64,000 bases of DNA from Chimonanthus salicifolius (taxonomy: Eukaryota > Streptophyta > Magnoliopsida > Laurales > Calycanthaceae). Every line of letters starts with the position of its first letter. The stretch's first letter is position 1. Both the position numbers and the translations under genes were made by a program. Below are positions 62,410 through 64,000 of this stretch, piece after piece. The notes below the pieces were generated by a model. That model saw only the letters and a program-made list of their open reading frames with translations. It did no database searches and was not told the DNA's origin. The stretch spans positions 67,159,390 through 67,223,389 of the forward strand of contig CM023541.1 in NCBI GenBank assembly GCA_013350335.1, in the 5' to 3' direction.

Positions 62410-63588
62410 AATATGGGAGGAAAAGGATTCAGCATCCTAAGAGTCTCTGCTTGAGAGGATTTATTAATAAATCGTCTAAAGAAATGGAATCCTCAGGCGA
62501 AATTGCCAGAGACAAAGAATTATTATCCCAGACCAACCCCTGTTGATCTACAACTTGAAGAATCTCCATACACTTATACCTCAGAATTAACCTATTCAGG
62601 AAATTCTTTATATGAGTGGAATTTGGATGGATTAACAGAATATCAAATTGTCCAGATGGTTCACAGTATGTTAATATACTGTAATGCTTGTAAAATCAGA
62701 GGAAATACTCCAAGGAATATCTTTGTGATGATAACCACCTCTTTCAATGGAATATTAAGAGGATGGTGGAATTATGGATTAACTGGAGCTCAAAGACTTG
62801 AAATTGAGAGTGCTGTCAAAATGGATGAATTTGGAAGGATCCTTTATAGAGACAAAACCACAGGAAATTTAGTTGATCCAAATGTTAAGCTTGAAGCAGG
62901 TACTAGTCAAGTCCCTGATAATTGGGAAACTCAATCTGATTGTGTTAGTGTCTTGCTTCTATGCATCCTCAATGAATTCACTGGAGGAATTGGTCTAATT
63001 AAGGAGAAAAATAGACAGTAATTGCATCGCTTGAGATGTAGAAATTTAGGAGAATTTCGTTGGTATATATATGTATTCTTGTCAAAAGTCTACCAACTGA
63101 ATGATTGTAATTCTGATATTTGGAAAGAAAGATTTATTTCAGGATTACCACCCCTATTTGCTGAAAAGGTGCGTAATTCCTTGAGACAAGAAATGCATGG
63201 TACTATTAATTATAGTTTGCTAACTTTCGGAGGAATTATACAAAGAATTAACAAAGTTGGCATGAATCTTTGTACTGATTTAAAGATCAGTAAACAAGCT
63301 GAAAAAATGAGAAAATATTCTGGAGATAAAGAATTAGGAGATTTTTGTTTCCAGTTTGGTTTAGATCAAACACCTGAATCAAAGAGAAAACCTTTGCGTT
63401 CTAGATTTACTCCGGATAGAAGAAACAAAATGATAAGAAAGTATAAACCCGGAAGATATAAAAAAGGAAGAAAATCCGATGATATCATCCCATTCAAAAG
63501 AAAATCTAAAAAATATTTCAAAAAGAAATATATAAAACAAAATGTTCTGACTTGTTATATTTGCGGGAAAAAGGGTCATTATGCAAGT
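62410..63588 (+). pseudogene. Pararetroviral ORF3 capsid fragment, copy G
   Basis: This matches copy B from about 18080 to 19236 with few differences. A TGA at about 62452 (TCA-to-TGA) and a CAA-to-TAA at 63019-63021 break the frame; open pieces are 62503-63021 and 63022-63612. It covers the capsid core (GWWNYGLTGAQRLEIE) and most of the zinc knuckle (CYICGKKGHYAS), which is cut by a strand-switch join at 63588 before the last cysteine. Confidence 0.88.
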
Positions 63589-64000
63589 TTCTCCTTTATC
63601 CTTTTTGGATAATATGGTGTTTTATTATCATTTTCATTTTCTTCAAAGGAAATCTTTTGTTGTGAACTTTCTCCTTCTTCTCCTCCCCCCAATTTTGAAA
63701 TCTGATTTAAAAATTGAACTTTTTTCTCTGGATCAAGTATGTTATCAATCATTTCTAAAAGTAATTTTTGAGGGGCAGTGAGGACACGAATGTGGATACC
63801 AAGATCTTCATCAGATGGTATCGACCATTCTCCTTCAGATTCTTCTTCATCTGAATGACATGTACATGATTGGAATTGTTTGATGAGCTGAACCTGAGGA
63901 TTATTTTCTTCAATTTCAGTTGATGAATCAGATTCATATTCTTCTTCTTCTTCTTCTGAAGAACTTGAATCAGATTGTTCTTTTTCAGTATTTTCGTTAT
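63589..64000 (-). pseudogene. Pararetroviral ORF3 linker/pre-protease fragment, inverted, copy G
   Basis: The strand switches at 63588/63589. Read on the minus strand this matches copy B 19310-19663 and then extends about 60 bp into sequence that copy B loses in its gap. It encodes the acidic Glu/Ser-rich linker and the LLEMIDNI-DPEKKVQFLNQ segment between capsid and protease. It runs off the window end. Confidence 0.8.

Overview
This window looks like repeat-rich, heterochromatic plant DNA, and I cannot name the species. Evidence for a plant is the long degenerate TTTAGGG/TTTTAGGG arrays, long LTRs of plant Ty3/gypsy style, and many broken copies of an endogenous pararetrovirus (Caulimoviridae). 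I see no convincing host protein-coding gene. Two runs of exactly 100 N (19664-19763 and 62310-62409) are assembly gaps, so order and orientation across them are uncertain.

Layout: 1-2477 is an AT-rich ~842-bp tandem repeat. 2478-4310 is a 9-bp minisatellite. 4311-5355 is a viral fragment (copy A: promoter, ORF1, ORF2). 5356-7511 is a telomere-like array, followed by a long LTR (7512-14263) that carries a nested solo LTR (8413-11171) with a CCCAT target duplication, and then more telomere-like DNA (14264-14955). 14956-19663 is viral copy B (plus strand, promoter to mid ORF3). After the gap, 19764-32060 alternates minisatellite blocks with minus-strand viral pieces: a promoter fragment, an ORF4 fragment (copy H) and the 5' half of copy C. 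32061-47597 is a head-to-tail pair of viral genomes (copy F, nearly complete, then copy D, full length). 47598-52797 is a third copy (E) in inverted orientation, so D and E form a ~5-kb-arm inverted repeat. 52798-54525 is a truncated LTR, 54526-59305 a CCCTAAA-orientation telomere-like array, 59306-62309 a second copy of the long LTR, and 62410-64000 a fold-back viral fragment (copy G) closely related to B.

The viral genome reconstructed by position, not by restored sequence, is about 8.2 kb between successive tRNA-Met primer-binding sites. It holds two small ORFs (ORF1 about 76 aa, ORF2 about 76-78 aa), a large ORF3 polyprotein (30K-type movement protein, capsid with CCHC zinc knuckle, DTGAD protease, reverse transcriptase with YIDD, RNase H) and ORF4 (about 430 aa, unknown function). 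ORF4 overlaps the ORF3 end by 11 nt. The order resembles tungroviruses. All ORF3 and ORF4 copies carry stops, frameshifts or deletions; only several of the short ORF1/ORF2 copies are open.

Most notable structures are the large viral inverted repeat, the minisatellite that abuts viral DNA at seven of its eight ends and varies in a codon-like way, a conserved candidate leader intron, the unusual primer-binding-site position relative to the TATA box, and telomere-like arrays facing each other across the viral complex.
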